NCBI GenBank assembly: GCA_025457915.1
Contig: JALOTL010000003.1
Span: forward strand, 124,001-188,000
Length of the DNA stretch: 64,000 bases
DNA from: Spirochaetota bacterium
GTDB lineage: Bacteria; Spirochaetota; UBA4802; UBA5550
Reading direction: 5' to 3'
A model generated the notes under the pieces. The model had not been told where the DNA came from. It saw only the letters and a list, made by a program, of their open reading frames with translations, and searched no databases. Positions 18,690-29,771 of the stretch are shown here, piece after piece (the first letter of the stretch is position 1; every line of letters begins with the position of its first letter). The position numbers and the translations under genes are program-made.

Positions 18690-19718
18690 ATGGCTTTCAG
18701 GTATATAAAGAAGTTTCCGTCCGTCGAAGAGGTGATGGATGCATATCCGCTGCCGGAAAAATTCGCCGCCATCAAGAAGAACAGGGACGCAGAAATCGCA
18801 GCCGTCCTCAGGGGAGAAGACCCGAGAATCCTCCTGTTGATCGGACCGTGCTCCGCCCACCAGGAGGATGCGGTGTGCGAATACGCGTCAAGGCTCGCAA
18901 AGGTACAGGAAAAGGTCAGGGACAGCATCATCCTCATCCCGAGGATATACACGAACAAGCCCAGGACGACAGGCATGGGATACAAGGGGATGTTCCATCA
19001 GCCGGACCACCAGAAAAAGCCTGACATGACCAGGGGGCTCATTGCCATAAGGAAGATGCATATAAGGGCCATGAAAGAGTCCCATCTTTCCGCGGCGGAT
19101 GAAATGCTGTATCCGGACAACTATTCCTACCTGTCCGATCTGCTCGCCTATGTCGCCATCGGGGCCAGGTCAGTGGAAAACCAGCAGCACCGGCTCACCG
19201 TCAGCGGGCTCGACATCCCGGTTGGCATGAAGAACCCTACATCCGGTGATTTCAATGTAATGCTGGATTCGGTATTCGCCGCCCAGAAATCCCATACCTT
19301 CGTCTACAACGGCTGGGAGGTTTCTACCGATGGCAACGATCTCGCGCATTCCGTGGTAAGGGGCGCCTATGACAGGAGCGGCAACCATATTCCGAATTAT
19401 CACTTTGAGGACCTGCACCAGCTTGCCGGGCTCTATAAAAAGCGCGAGCTGAAAAATCCCGCCGTGCTGGTCGATACCAACCATTCTAATTCCGGGAAAC
19501 GATTCAGGGAACAGCCCCGCATCGCCATGGAGGTGATGCGGAACAGGCGGAATTCAAAGTCCATCAAGGAGATGGTCAAGGGATTCATGGTAGAAAGCTA
19601 TCTCCTTGAGGGCTCCCAGGACCCTTCCGGGAACGAGTTCGGGAAATCAATTACTGATCCCTGCCTTGGCTGGGAGGATTCGGAAAAGCTCATTTTAAAT
19701 CTTTCCGAACTTGTTTAA
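18690..19718 (+). CDS. 3-deoxy-7-phosphoheptulonate (DAHP) synthase, class I
   Basis: LLIGPCSAHQEDAVCEYA, RIYTNKPRTTGMGYKGMF, AIGARSVENQQHRLTVSGLDIPVGMKNPTSGDF, VDTNHSNSGK, LEGSQD. Confidence 0.95.
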   Translation: MAFRYIKKFPSVEEVMDAYPLPEKFAAIKKNRDAEIAAVLRGEDPRILLLIGPCSAHQEDAVCEYASRLAKVQEKVRDSIILIPRIYTNKPRTTGMGYKGMFHQPDHQKKPDMTRGLIAIRKMHIRAMKESHLSAADEMLYPDNYSYLSDLLAYVAIGARSVENQQHRLTVSGLDIPVGMKNPTSGDFNVMLDSVFAAQKSHTFVYNGWEVSTDGNDLAHSVVRGAYDRSGNHIPNYHFEDLHQLAGLYKKRELKNPAVLVDTNHSNSGKRFREQPRIAMEVMRNRRNSKSIKEMVKGFMVESYLLEGSQDPSGNEFGKSITDPCLGWEDSEKLILNLSELV

Positions 19719-19958
19719 TAACAGTATTTATTTAAAAAAGAGGCAATCAGCTTTTCACCGCCGGTTTAATTCCTCCCCCCCTTCCGTACTGTACTCTTTA
19801 AAATTCAAGCGGGAATATTCATTTTTTCCCGGTAAAAAAAAGGGTTGAAAAAATGAGAAAAAAATTATAATATTAAGTTCATTTTATGATCTTTGAACCA
19901 GTTTTTTAAAACACTATATTATCGGAAACATGCATAAATATATACGGCATGGAATTTC

Positions 19959-22112
19959 ATGGGGGAAGAGTCAGTGAATGAATTAATAAAAAAGCTATAC
20001 ATTAATTTCATCAGGTACGCTTCATTTGTTATCGCGTTCAACATTCTGGTATTCATAATCGTATATTCCATTTCTTTTCCTGTTTTCAAAGATTTAAGGT
20101 TGCTTGTATTGGTCTTCGTCGTATCTCCGATTAACTTCATGCTGCTTTTAGCCTATTATATGTACAGGATAAAAGGGCTCCTGAAATATGCTGGTGGCGG
20201 GAACACGGATGTGTCAGAATCCATTAAAATGTATAAAAAGATTTCGATGCTCACTTTTTACCTGAATATCCTTATACTCTGGACATCGTATATCCCTGTA
20301 ACGCTCATTTTATATTTCCAACTCGGATACACAAACCTGTACTATCATTTTTACATAATATTCATCTACGGCTTCGTTTTTCTATTTCTCGGCTATTATT
20401 CCCTGAACGTGTGGTTCGTCAGGACATATCCACTGGGAAAGTTTAATATCCCGGTTTTCATCCAGAGCCTCGGGAGCAAGATCGAGAACCTCGTACTGCC
20501 CATCGTGCTCATCGTCGCCGTAATCATTTCAGTCATGATTTATTCGATCAACTGGCGGATCATCACGCATGAGACGGACAGGAGCATCCTTGACGGATTG
20601 AAGATAGTCGCATACCAGATCGAAGGCGGGACCGTTTTTTCCGGCATAGATCTTCCGGAATCCCTGAAGGAGAAAAAAGGTGCGGTATTCATTCTTAACG
20701 GGGAACTGGAGATAATCTATCCCGATAGCGCCGCAAAAAAGGGGGCTTTTTTAAGCCATATAAAAAAGGGAAACATTGCGGAATATCTTTATGATAATAC
20801 GAAGACTTCTTTAAAGGGTATGAAAAACACGGATTCAGGATTTTTCGACGGTGTTTATGATGAAACCCATTCCCTTTATTATTACCGGAAAAACAAGGAT
20901 TCCGGTGAAATCATTCTTGCAGTCTTTTCGGAGGAGGAGGCCTACAAATCATTCTACCAGAGCATTGCCGCGCAGACTATAGCGCTTTTCATTTTCAATT
21001 TCATAATCTGGATCGTCGTACGTTGGAGGGTGAAAAGGATATCGAGGTCGATCGACAGCGTCATGCCGGCCATCACCATGGCGTCAAAAGGCGACCTGAC
21101 GCAGACCATAACCCTGGTAAAATCACGCGACATCATGGAGGACTTCACCAGGATATTCGCGGCATTCGTGAACAACGTCAGGGGCCTCATGATCAAGTCG
21201 GGCGACCTGTCGTCCCTCCTGCTGGATCTGTCGCAGTCCATCGAGGGGACCGGCGCGTACATCAAGGACTCTTCCGCCTCGAATGCAAAGATACTGGGAG
21301 AATCAACCGAACTGGTTAAATCCATGTCCGGCTCCTTTTCCCGAATAACAAAGGAATCCGAAAGCCAGAGCAACAGAATAAAGAGCTTCGAGGACACGAT
21401 AAACATACTGACCAGCTCGATGAACGACGTTTCCGGAAACGCCACAAGGGTCATAGATGCGATGAAGGAGATGGAAACCAACGCCCAGAAGGGCGAGATC
21501 CTGGTGCAGAACACGTTCCAGGGCATACAGAACATCGAAAAATTCTACAATGGAATACTCGAGGTGATACAGCTCATATCCGACATAGCGGAGCAGGTGA
21601 ACCTTCTTTCCCTTAACGCTTCCATTGAGGCCGCGAGGGCGGGGGAATACGGCAGGGGATTTGCCGTGGTAGCTGAAGAGATTTCAAAGCTTGCCGACAG
21701 GACCGGGTCCAGCGTCAAGGAGATAACCAATCTCATAACGAGCGGCAGCGCCGAGATAGTGAAGGACAAGGACATGGTCCTGGACATGAAAAATTCTTTT
21801 ACCCAGATCATGAAAAACATATCGGATACGGCCACGATTGTAAAGGGGTTCATAGAAATGATCCGCGACAGGGTAAGGGAGATCGTTCAGATAAGGACCG
21901 ACATATCATCGATAAGCGAATTTTCGAAAAACCTTTCCGAGTCTATGATCAGCCAGATTGAAAAGGCCCTGATGGTCACGGAAACCATTGAAAGGGTGAA
22001 CAGCGGCGCGCAGGATTTCGTGGAGAAATCAAACAAGCTTTCAGATTCGTCCGTGAGCCTCAAGGAAATGGCGCTTTCCCTGAACGAGAGCCTCAAGAAG
22101 TTTAAGCTCTAA
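19959..22112 (+). CDS. Methyl-accepting chemotaxis protein
   Basis: N-terminal TM helices, HAMP-like segment, signalling hairpin [40 protein letters not shown]. Confidence 0.95.
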   Translation: MGEESVNELIKKLYINFIRYASFVIAFNILVFIIVYSISFPVFKDLRLLVLVFVVSPINFMLLLAYYMYRIKGLLKYAGGGNTDVSESIKMYKKISMLTFYLNILILWTSYIPVTLILYFQLGYTNLYYHFYIIFIYGFVFLFLGYYSLNVWFVRTYPLGKFNIPVFIQSLGSKIENLVLPIVLIVAVIISVMIYSINWRIITHETDRSILDGLKIVAYQIEGGTVFSGIDLPESLKEKKGAVFILNGELEIIYPDSAAKKGAFLSHIKKGNIAEYLYDNTKTSLKGMKNTDSGFFDGVYDETHSLYYYRKNKDSGEIILAVFSEEEAYKSFYQSIAAQTIALFIFNFIIWIVVRWRVKRISRSIDSVMPAITMASKGDLTQTITLVKSRDIMEDFTRIFAAFVNNVRGLMIKSGDLSSLLLDLSQSIEGTGAYIKDSSASNAKILGESTELVKSMSGSFSRITKESESQSNRIKSFEDTINILTSSMNDVSGNATRVIDAMKEMETNAQKGEILVQNTFQGIQNIEKFYNGILEVIQLISDIAEQVNLLSLNASIEAARAGEYGRGFAVVAEEISKLADRTGSSVKEITNLITSGSAEIVKDKDMVLDMKNSFTQIMKNISDTATIVKGFIEMIRDRVREIVQIRTDISSISEFSKNLSESMISQIEKALMVTETIERVNSGAQDFVEKSNKLSDSSVSLKEMALSLNESLKKFKL

Positions 22113-22755
22113 CTCCATCCTTAATGATGGAGATTATACCGTCAAATACCGATTTCCTGTCTTTTTCACCGTCGATCTCGTGAAGAATTCCCTCTTTTCC
22201 GTAAAATTCGATAACGGGCTTTGTTTCTTCCATGTAAACCCGTATCCTGTTGATTATCGTATCCCTGTTGTCGTCGGTCCTGCGGTAAACCTCGCCGCCG
22301 CAGATGTCGCAGATGCCTTCTTTCGCTGGCGGATTGTCGTTGAGGCTGTATATCGCTCCGCAGCCGCGGCAGATCCTTCGTGAAGCGATCCTGTTTGCTA
22401 CCGCATCCCCGGTTACGTCGATAAGAAACGCGAAGTTTATATTAAAATTTTCCCTCAGCTTTTCAGCCTGGTACAGGGTCCTGGGAAAGCCGTCAAGAAT
22501 GAATCCATCAGCGCATTCATTTTTAAGGTGGCCGATAATCGCCCCTGTTATAAGCTCTACCGGTCCGATTTCTCCCCTGTCCATGAATTCCTTGATTTTT
22601 TTCCCGAGCTCGGAGCCTCTGCCGACCTCGCCCCTCAGAACATCGCCGGATGAGACATGGGGAAGTGAAAACAGGCGTTTCAATTCAGAGGCCTGGGTGC
22701 CCTTCCCGCAGCCCGGTGGGCCCATCAGTAATATCCTGAGGGCCTTTTCAGTCAT
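22102..22755 (-). CDS. adk: Adenylate kinase with Cys4-type LID
   Basis: [65 protein letters not shown]. Confidence 0.97.
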   Translation of the reverse strand: MTEKALRILLMGPPGCGKGTQASELKRLFSLPHVSSGDVLRGEVGRGSELGKKIKEFMDRGEIGPVELITGAIIGHLKNECADGFILDGFPRTLYQAEKLRENFNINFAFLIDVTGDAVANRIASRRICRGCGAIYSLNDNPPAKEGICDICGGEVYRRTDDNRDTIINRIRVYMEETKPVIEFYGKEGILHEIDGEKDRKSVFDGIISIIKDGVRA

Positions 22756-23452
22756 AATTTTTTTCCTCTTTTTTCACGCCCTTTTCGTCGTATATAACCC
22801 ACTTTCCGGTCTTTTTCCCGTCTTTATAGTTCCCTTCGCTTTCAAGCCTTCCTTCTTCGTTGTATAACATCCACTTGCCGTCTTTCCTGTCCTTTGAATA
22901 CCTGCCGATTTCCTTCTTGTTGCCGTTCGGGTAGAAGATGTTTGTCTGGCCGTGCTTTATTCCCTCTTCGTACCAGCAGATTTCCCTCGGCTTGCCGTCT
23001 TCATAATACTCCATCGATTTGCCGTTCACCTTTCCGTTTTTGAAATAGAATTCGCTCCTGGCCATTCCATTGTCATAGAAATTCATTGTGGAAGTCAGGA
23101 GTCCTTTTCTGTAGATGAACTTGTTTTTTATTTTACCGTCGGATGAATATTCCTTCCATTCCCCGTCAAGGACATCGTCGAAGAACCCGCCCTCCGCCAT
23201 TATGCTTTTTCCAGCGGTCCCCTTGTAGAAAATTTTCCAGGTCCCGTTCTTTTTTGAGTTTCTGGCGGGCCCTGAAGCCTTCAGCGAACCGTCCGTCCAG
23301 AGTATGCTCTGCGGGCCGTTTTTCTGGTCAGGCTGGAACTGGAGGTCCCGGACTATGTCTTTAAATCCCGGATCGACAACAACCTGCCTGGTTTCAGCGC
23401 AGGAAATTATTAAAGAAAACAATAAAAGAAATATCAGCGAAGTCGGTCTCAT
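22748..23452 (-). CDS. Lipoprotein with MORN/YwqK-like repeats
   Basis: Signal and lipobox MRPTSLIFLLLFSLIISC; repeats of the type GEWKEYSSDGKI, GKSMEYYEDGKPRE, GQTNIFYPNGNKKE, GKWMLYNEEGRLESEGNYKDGKKTGKW. Confidence 0.85.
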   Translation of the reverse strand: MRPTSLIFLLLFSLIISCAETRQVVVDPGFKDIVRDLQFQPDQKNGPQSILWTDGSLKASGPARNSKKNGTWKIFYKGTAGKSIMAEGGFFDDVLDGEWKEYSSDGKIKNKFIYRKGLLTSTMNFYDNGMARSEFYFKNGKVNGKSMEYYEDGKPREICWYEEGIKHGQTNIFYPNGNKKEIGRYSKDRKDGKWMLYNEEGRLESEGNYKDGKKTGKWVIYDEKGVKKEEKNYD

Positions 23453-23668
23453 TTTTTGCTCCTTTTTATACAACTGATCCTGGTCATGATGCTGTATAAA
23501 AGCGACAGGATCATGATTTTCGACAAAAAGTATGACAGTTAGAGGCGTTTTTGTCCGAAAATAAACTTAGGAAAAAATTTGCCTAAACTTATTGATTAAC
23601 GGGAAGTTGTCAAACAATTTTTTTTAAACATTATATATTTTTTGTATAAAAATAAGAGGTGAACAACC

Positions 23669-24466
23669 ATGATGAGATCTCTGTGGACTGCAGCATCAGG
23701 AATGGTGGGACAGCAATTCAATATCGATACTATTTCAAACAATCTATCGAACGTTAATACGACCGGTTTTAAAAAGCAGAGGGCTGAATTCGAAGACCTG
23801 CTTTACCAAACGCTGCTTATGGCCGGAACTCCTGCGACCGAGGTCACAGAGGTTCCGACCGGGATCCAGGTTGGGCATGGGGTAAAGGTCGCGGCAACCC
23901 AGAAAATGTTCCAGCAGGGCAGCCTGCAGGCCACGGAGAACAAGCTTGACCTTGCGCTTGAAGGCGAGGGTTTTTTCAAGATCCAGCTTTACGACGGAAC
24001 CATGGCATATACGAGGGATGGTTCGTTCAAGGTTGATTCAAACAGGCAGGTAGTGACTTCCAGCGGATATCTTCTCGAGCCGCCCATAGTGCTTCCGGAG
24101 AACTTTATCATGGATACCCTGTCCATCAGCCAGACCGGAAGGGTTACGGTAAAGATCGTCGGCGAGGACGATCCGATAGAAGTGGGACAGCTCGAGATAT
24201 ACAGGTTCGTCAACCCGGCAGGCCTTTCAAGCATCGGGGGGAACCTGTACAAGACCACCCCGGCATCCGGAGAAGAGATTCCCGGCCAGCCCGGCATAGA
24301 GGGGATGGCCAGGACCCATCAGGGATTTCTGGAAATGTCGAACGTGAAGATCGTTGAGGAGATGGTCAACATGATAGTGGCACAGAGGGCATATGAGGTC
24401 AATTCAAAGGCAATACAGACGTCTGATTCCATGCTCGGTACTGCCATAGGATTGAAGCGTGGATAA
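23669..24466 (+). CDS. flgG: Flagellar basal-body rod protein FlgG
   Basis: MMRSLWTAASGMVGQQFNIDTISNNLSNVNTTGFKKQRAEFEDLLYQ; C-terminal LEMSNVKIVEEMVNMIVAQRAYEVNSKAIQTSD. Confidence 0.98.
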   Translation: MMRSLWTAASGMVGQQFNIDTISNNLSNVNTTGFKKQRAEFEDLLYQTLLMAGTPATEVTEVPTGIQVGHGVKVAATQKMFQQGSLQATENKLDLALEGEGFFKIQLYDGTMAYTRDGSFKVDSNRQVVTSSGYLLEPPIVLPENFIMDTLSISQTGRVTVKIVGEDDPIEVGQLEIYRFVNPAGLSSIGGNLYKTTPASGEEIPGQPGIEGMARTHQGFLEMSNVKIVEEMVNMIVAQRAYEVNSKAIQTSDSMLGTAIGLKRG

Positions 24467-24977
24467 AATGATCAGGTCGGCCCTTCTAGCGGTATTTCTG
24501 GCCGTCCCGTCAGGAGTTTTCGCTGAGATAAACGTTTATATTCATTCCAGCTCCGAGTTGAAAAAAGAGGGCCTGAAGGTTTCAGATATAGCGTCTGTCG
24601 ATTGCCCGGCGGAGTCCGCGGCAATAAAGGACGTGGAGATTAACGGACCGTTGTATTCAGACGGCTATGTGGACAGGGCCGAGCTGCTTCAGCTGCTGAA
24701 AAAACAGACGGATGAAAGGATCAATATTTACGGGAGCGCGGCAAGAATATTGCCCGTTTCCGGCGAAGGAAAGGATGACGGGAAAAAAGCCGAAACGGCC
24801 GTTAAAAACGGCAGCCAGGTTAAATTCACGGCGATGAAAAACGGGATCAGGATAGAATTGACCGGAACGGCCATGAGGGACGGGGCGGTCGGAGACGTAA
24901 TTCCCGTCAGGCTCAGGAAGAACAAAACCGCCTCGGGAAAGATTACGGAAGACAGGAAGGTGGAGTTGGAACTATGA
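24459..24977 (+). CDS. flgA: Flagellar P-ring assembly chaperone FlgA-like protein
   Basis: Position between flgG and flgH; signal peptide; SAF-like C-terminal region GIRIELTGTAMRDGAVGDVIPVRL. Confidence 0.75.
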   Translation: MDKMIRSALLAVFLAVPSGVFAEINVYIHSSSELKKEGLKVSDIASVDCPAESAAIKDVEINGPLYSDGYVDRAELLQLLKKQTDERINIYGSAARILPVSGEGKDDGKKAETAVKNGSQVKFTAMKNGIRIELTGTAMRDGAVGDVIPVRLRKNKTASGKITEDRKVELEL

Positions 24978-25600
24978 TCCGAAAGGCTGCGATAATCTGT
25001 CTCTTCTTTGTGCCTTCCGCGCTGTTTTCGAAAACAATCTGGCAGGAAAAGAATCTCTATGCTACGGACGCCAACCTGCAGGTCGGAAGCATAATAGTAG
25101 TGAACGTCAATGAACTGTCGAACATGAGATTCTCAATGTCTCTTTCCAGCAAGAACATGTCCGCCATCTCCTCCAGCCCGGATTCGACTATAACCGGTTT
25201 TTTGCCGAAGGCCTCCTCAAGCAAGAAAATCAATAATGACGACAAGATCGAGCTCGGCGGTAAGGGCGACATCAGGTTTTCCATGGCTGCAAGAATCGCG
25301 AACAGGACGCAGCAGGGCCAGTACGGTTTAACCGGGTCAAAGACCTTCAACTTCCACGGCGTGAGCAACATAATTACGGTCACCGGACTCGTGGATCCCG
25401 TTCACGTCAAGGGCGGCACAATTGATTCAAGAAGCATAGCGGACCTCGCGCTGGAAATACGTGAAGTAAAGACCGGGATAAACATCACGAGGCCTAACGT
25501 TAAGCCCGGTGAAAAGCTGGACACGAACCTCACAGAGGATGAGAAGCAGAGGATATTCATCGATTACCTGCAGAAAATTATTAGAGAGCTGACGAAATGA
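24974..25600 (+). CDS. flgH: Flagellar L-ring protein FlgH
   Basis: LQVGSIIVVNVNE, NFHGVSNIITVTGLVDPVHVKGGTIDSRSIADLALEI. Confidence 0.88.
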   Translation: MIRKAAIICLFFVPSALFSKTIWQEKNLYATDANLQVGSIIVVNVNELSNMRFSMSLSSKNMSAISSSPDSTITGFLPKASSSKKINNDDKIELGGKGDIRFSMAARIANRTQQGQYGLTGSKTFNFHGVSNIITVTGLVDPVHVKGGTIDSRSIADLALEIREVKTGINITRPNVKPGEKLDTNLTEDEKQRIFIDYLQKIIRELTK

Positions 25601-26598
25601 TCAAGAGGATTTTCATGCAGATCGCGGTCATACTGATCGCTTCATCCGCTTCCTTCGCCGAGGTCACGGTAAAGGTCCGTGACATATCGTTTTTCGAAGG
25701 CATGAAAGAGAACCAGGTGTTCGGCTACGGACTGGTCGTCGGGCTTCAGGGCACCGGCGATTCGAAACTGTCGCCGCTGACGAAAACATCTCTCAAGAAC
25801 CTGCTCAAAAATATCGGGATGGAAAGCGAAGAGCTGATACTTAAGAACTCGGCGGCCGTTCTCGTAACCGCGCAGCTGCCTCCCTACGTCAGGGTGGGCG
25901 ACAGGGTGGATGTAACGGTCTCATCGATAGGCGACGCGAAATCGCTAGAGGGCGGGATGCTGATCCAGTCGCAGCTGAAGGGCGCCGACAATGCCGTATA
26001 CGTGGCGGCCCAGGGCCCGCTGACCGTGACCAGAATCAAGGGCGGAAACAGGAAGGAGATCAAGAGCTCTTCAGTCGTAACGGGGGGCGGCGTCGTTGAA
26101 AAAGAGATCCCGTCCGAGATCGTCAGCGAAAATTCGCTCACGCTCGTGATAAAGAACTGGGACTACACGGTCGCCAACAGCATCCTGAAAGCGATAGCGG
26201 AAAAATACCCGGAATCAAAACCTGAGCTTTTCAGCTCCGGCAAGATAAAAATCGGGGTCGTCAAGAACACGCCGCTGCCGGAATTCATAGCGGGCATAGA
26301 ATCGATAGAGATAGCGCCGAGCACCAGGGCCCGCGTGGTCGTGAACGAGCGCGACGGCACGATAGTGACCGGGGGAGAGGTCAAGATATCAGAAGCGATG
26401 ATTAGCAGGGAAGGAGTCACGGTGGAGATACCCAAGACGGCGAAAAAAGTCTCTGTAGCGCATATCAAGGATTCGCCTTCGGTCAAGGACCTCGTGGAGG
26501 CCATGAATTCCATAGGCGCCAGCACGGCGGACATAATATCAATTCTTAAGGCATTGAAATCCGCGGGCGCCCTGCACGCGGAATTAATAGTGAGGTGA
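25597..26598 (+). CDS. flgI: Flagellar P-ring protein FlgI
   Basis: NQVFGYGLVVGLQGTGDS, SAAVLVTAQLPPYVRVGDRVDVTVSSIGDAKSLEGGMLIQSQLKGADNAVYVAAQGPL. Confidence 0.97.
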   Translation: MIKRIFMQIAVILIASSASFAEVTVKVRDISFFEGMKENQVFGYGLVVGLQGTGDSKLSPLTKTSLKNLLKNIGMESEELILKNSAAVLVTAQLPPYVRVGDRVDVTVSSIGDAKSLEGGMLIQSQLKGADNAVYVAAQGPLTVTRIKGGNRKEIKSSSVVTGGGVVEKEIPSEIVSENSLTLVIKNWDYTVANSILKAIAEKYPESKPELFSSGKIKIGVVKNTPLPEFIAGIESIEIAPSTRARVVVNERDGTIVTGGEVKISEAMISREGVTVEIPKTAKKVSVAHIKDSPSVKDLVEAMNSIGASTADIISILKALKSAGALHAELIVR

Positions 26599-26601
26599 AT
26601 C

Positions 26602-26970
26602 ATGATAGACAGGTTGAATCCGGCAATCAATCCCATGGTCAATCCGCAAAACGGCGCGGAGAACAGGGTTTTATCTTCGGCAAAAACGCTGTCTTTCAGT
26701 GAAAACCTCGACAGTGCCCTTGGCGAAATGAAAAAGAGGGACAAGGAAAAGAGGCTCATGGACGCATGTACTGAAATGGAATCCCTTTTCGTTTCCCGGC
26801 TGTTTAAAGAGATGAGAAAAAACGTCCAGAAGAATGAATGGATTCACGGCGGCTTTGCCGAGGAAATATTCGAAGACATGCTTTATGACGAGTATGCCAT
26901 GAAGGTTTCCAAAAATTCGCGTCTCGGGCTCGGCGAAATGCTGTATAAAGAGCTCAGCAAGAATCTTTAA
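26602..26970 (+). CDS. flgJ: FlgJ-like rod-binding protein without muramidase domain
   Basis: ACTEMESLFVSRLFKEMRKNV...EIFEDMLYDEYAMKVSKNSRLGLGEMLYKEL; follows flgI. Confidence 0.88.
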   Translation: MIDRLNPAINPMVNPQNGAENRVLSSAKTLSFSENLDSALGEMKKRDKEKRLMDACTEMESLFVSRLFKEMRKNVQKNEWIHGGFAEEIFEDMLYDEYAMKVSKNSRLGLGEMLYKELSKNL

Positions 26971-27146
26971 TTATAAATAGCCTTACCTTATTTTCCGCCC
27001 GCGGTCTCATGGGTATCGGATTGCAAAACCTTACATTCCAAGGCTGATCCAGGCAGGCATTCCCTCTTAAATTTAGAATTGAAAAAAAAACCGCCGGATG
27101 TATAATTTTGCATGGATAAAAATAAGAAAAGGCATATTATATAGAT

Positions 27147-29069
27147 ATGGGCCATAATTACGGATTTATAAAAACAGCGGCCGCCGTGCCGTTTTCAAGC
27201 ATAGGCGGCGTCTCTCAGAACTGCGAAATAATTGCAGGCCAGATCAACGAGGCATCGGACAACGGCGCGTCAATAGTCGTATTTCCGGAGATGTCCGTTT
27301 CCGGATACACCTGCAACGATTTGTTCCAGCATGAGACAATAATTAGTAAGTGCGAGGAGGGCCTGTCCGGCATCCTGTCATCGACAAGAAAGCTCCCGAT
27401 TCTCGCAATGGTCGGACTCCCGGTCATTAACGGCAGCAATTTATACAACTGCGCGTGCGTGATCAACATGGGCAGGATACTCGGCATCGTGCCGAAATCC
27501 TTCATCCCGGGGTACAGGGAATTTTACGAACCGCGATGGTTTTCAGGCTCCCGCTCGGATTACATGCCCGAGATCGAACTCTGCGGCCAGAGGGTCCCCT
27601 TCGGCACAAGGATCCTGTTCTGCGATGAAAATGAAAGGAACCACGCCGTGGCCGTTGAAATCTGCGAGGACCTCTGGGTCCCGGTACCCCCGTCCTGCGG
27701 ACATGCGCTTGCCGGCGCCACCGTTATCTGCAATCTTTCCGCGAGCAACGCCCTCATAGCAAAGCATGAGTACAGGAGGGACCTGGTCAACGCCCAGTCC
27801 GCCAGGTGCATATGCGGATACGTCTATTGCTCGTCCGGCACGGGAGAATCAACCACCGACGTGGTGTTTGACGGCGACGCAGCCATAGCCGAGAACGGGA
27901 CGGTGCTGGCTGAATCGGAAAGATTTCTCAGGAAGAGCCAGGTAATATATTCTGAGATCGACGTGGACAGGCTTGCCGGTGAAAGGATAAAGATGAATTC
28001 CTTCGAGGGGACCGGCTCGGGCTATGTCAGGACCGGGTTCACCGGCCAGGGGAAGTCCTTCAGCCTGACGAGGGTTATTGACCCGATGCCGTTCGTGCCG
28101 AAGGACAGGGACAGGCTTGACGAGCGCTGCGGCGAAATTTTCCGCATCCAGGCTTCCGGACTTGCAAGAAGGCTTGAGTCCGTTCCAGGCGCAAGGCCGG
28201 TGATCGGAGTATCCGGCGGGCTTGATTCAACCCTTGCGCTGCTCGTTTCCATCCGCGCGCTCGGCATGCTGGACCGGCTGCAGTCGGATATAATAGCCGT
28301 AACGATGCCGGGCTTCGGCACAACCGAGGGCACCTACAAAAACGCGACGCTGCTTTGCAAAAATCTGGGGATCGATCTGAGGGAAGTGGATATAAAAAAT
28401 CTTTCCGGGGAGGTCTTCACCGCCTGCGGGATCGATGATAAAAACCACGACGTCACGTATGAAAACGTCCAGGCAAGGGCCAGGACCTACGTCCTGATGA
28501 CTATTGCTAACAGGTCAAACGGCCTTGTCATAGGCACGGGCGACCTGTCTGAGATCGCCCTGGGCTGGAACACCTACAACGGCGACCATATGAGCATGTA
28601 CAACGTGAATTCCGGCATACCGAAAACGCTTGTGAAATTTCTGATAAAGAGGGTCGCGGAACATGAGTTCGAGGGCGATGCGGCGAAAATACTGTCCGGT
28701 ATTGCGGAACAGCCCATTACACCGGAACTGCTGCCCCCGGACGGGAAAAACATTTCGCAGAAGACCGAGGAGATAATCGGCCCTTACAGGCTTCATGATT
28801 TCTTCCTGTATTATTTCGTCAGGTTCGGTTTCTCTCCAGACAAGATATTCTTTCTTTCGAAAGCGGCCTTCAGGGTGGAGTATGATGAAAAGACACTGAA
28901 ACGCTGGCTCGCTGTTTTCCTCGAGAGGTTTTTCAAGAATCAGTGGAAGAGGGATTGCGTTCCCGCGGGGGTCAAGGTGGGCAGCATTGATCTCTCCCCG
29001 AGGGGGTCCTGGAGAATGCCGGCTGAGGCCAGCCTCAGGGATTATCTTGATATTCTGGAAAGGGCCTGA
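27147..29069 (+). CDS. nadE: NAD+ synthase, glutamine-hydrolysing
   Basis: Nitrilase-type N-domain (VFPEMSVSGYTCNDLF, VEICEDLWVP, NLSASNA) and synthetase domain (GVSGGLDSTLALLV, GTGDLSEIALGWNTYNGDHMSMYNVN). Confidence 0.97.
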   Translation: MGHNYGFIKTAAAVPFSSIGGVSQNCEIIAGQINEASDNGASIVVFPEMSVSGYTCNDLFQHETIISKCEEGLSGILSSTRKLPILAMVGLPVINGSNLYNCACVINMGRILGIVPKSFIPGYREFYEPRWFSGSRSDYMPEIELCGQRVPFGTRILFCDENERNHAVAVEICEDLWVPVPPSCGHALAGATVICNLSASNALIAKHEYRRDLVNAQSARCICGYVYCSSGTGESTTDVVFDGDAAIAENGTVLAESERFLRKSQVIYSEIDVDRLAGERIKMNSFEGTGSGYVRTGFTGQGKSFSLTRVIDPMPFVPKDRDRLDERCGEIFRIQASGLARRLESVPGARPVIGVSGGLDSTLALLVSIRALGMLDRLQSDIIAVTMPGFGTTEGTYKNATLLCKNLGIDLREVDIKNLSGEVFTACGIDDKNHDVTYENVQARARTYVLMTIANRSNGLVIGTGDLSEIALGWNTYNGDHMSMYNVNSGIPKTLVKFLIKRVAEHEFEGDAAKILSGIAEQPITPELLPPDGKNISQKTEEIIGPYRLHDFFLYYFVRFGFSPDKIFFLSKAAFRVEYDEKTLKRWLAVFLERFFKNQWKRDCVPAGVKVGSIDLSPRGSWRMPAEASLRDYLDILERA

Positions 29070-29128
29070 ATCCTCCGGTCGAATCGTAACAAATGCGATT
29101 GCGGTGTAGTTCCATTCCGCTCCTTTAC

Positions 29129-29764
29129 TCATTCAAGAACAAAGCGTATTGGAAGCTCGTGGACCATTCTTGTAGGCTTCCCCTTGAGATAGCCGGGTAC
29201 GAACCTGGCGCGGTTTATTACCAGCATTGCGGCCTCGTCGAATCCATAGCCGGCCTTTCCTGATACGATCTTCGCGCTTGTCAGCTTTCCGTCCGCCTCG
29301 ACCTGGACCCTTACGATAACCGTTTTCTGCGTGATGTTCGCCCACTTGGCCTCGTTGGGGAAGAATTTTTTCAGGTCAAAATCAATTATGGGCTGAGGCG
29401 GCCTGTCGCCGTTGAATGAAAAGAGGTATCCGTCCTTGTCGGTGCCGGTGCCGGAAACGGCGTTGTAATTAATATCTTCTTCGACCGGATCGTTCGTGTT
29501 ATTCCCTGTTCCCTCCACCCATTCATGTTTTTCAACCGGTGCCGGGTTCGATGATCCCCCGTATAGTTCCGGAGGGATGTCATCGAAATCCACCTCGACA
29601 TTTTCCAGCTTTACTACGTCGGAGCTTATGTATTCCGATGGAAGCGTTGATATGAAATACGCGAGATACCCGGACCCGTGCATGAAGGCGGAGATAAGGA
29701 AACAGGAAAGAAAGAGGTTTTTGTAAAACAGCCTCCGGAGCTTTTTTTTGATGGGTTCAGGCAT
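29129..29764 (-). CDS. tonB: TonB-family energy transducer
   Basis: N-terminal TM, C-terminal VIVRVQVEADGKLTSAKIVSGKAGYGFDEAAMLVINRARFVPGYLKGKP. Confidence 0.88.
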   Translation of the reverse strand: MPEPIKKKLRRLFYKNLFLSCFLISAFMHGSGYLAYFISTLPSEYISSDVVKLENVEVDFDDIPPELYGGSSNPAPVEKHEWVEGTGNNTNDPVEEDINYNAVSGTGTDKDGYLFSFNGDRPPQPIIDFDLKKFFPNEAKWANITQKTVIVRVQVEADGKLTSAKIVSGKAGYGFDEAAMLVINRARFVPGYLKGKPTRMVHELPIRFVLE

Positions 29765-29771
29765 GGGGTGT

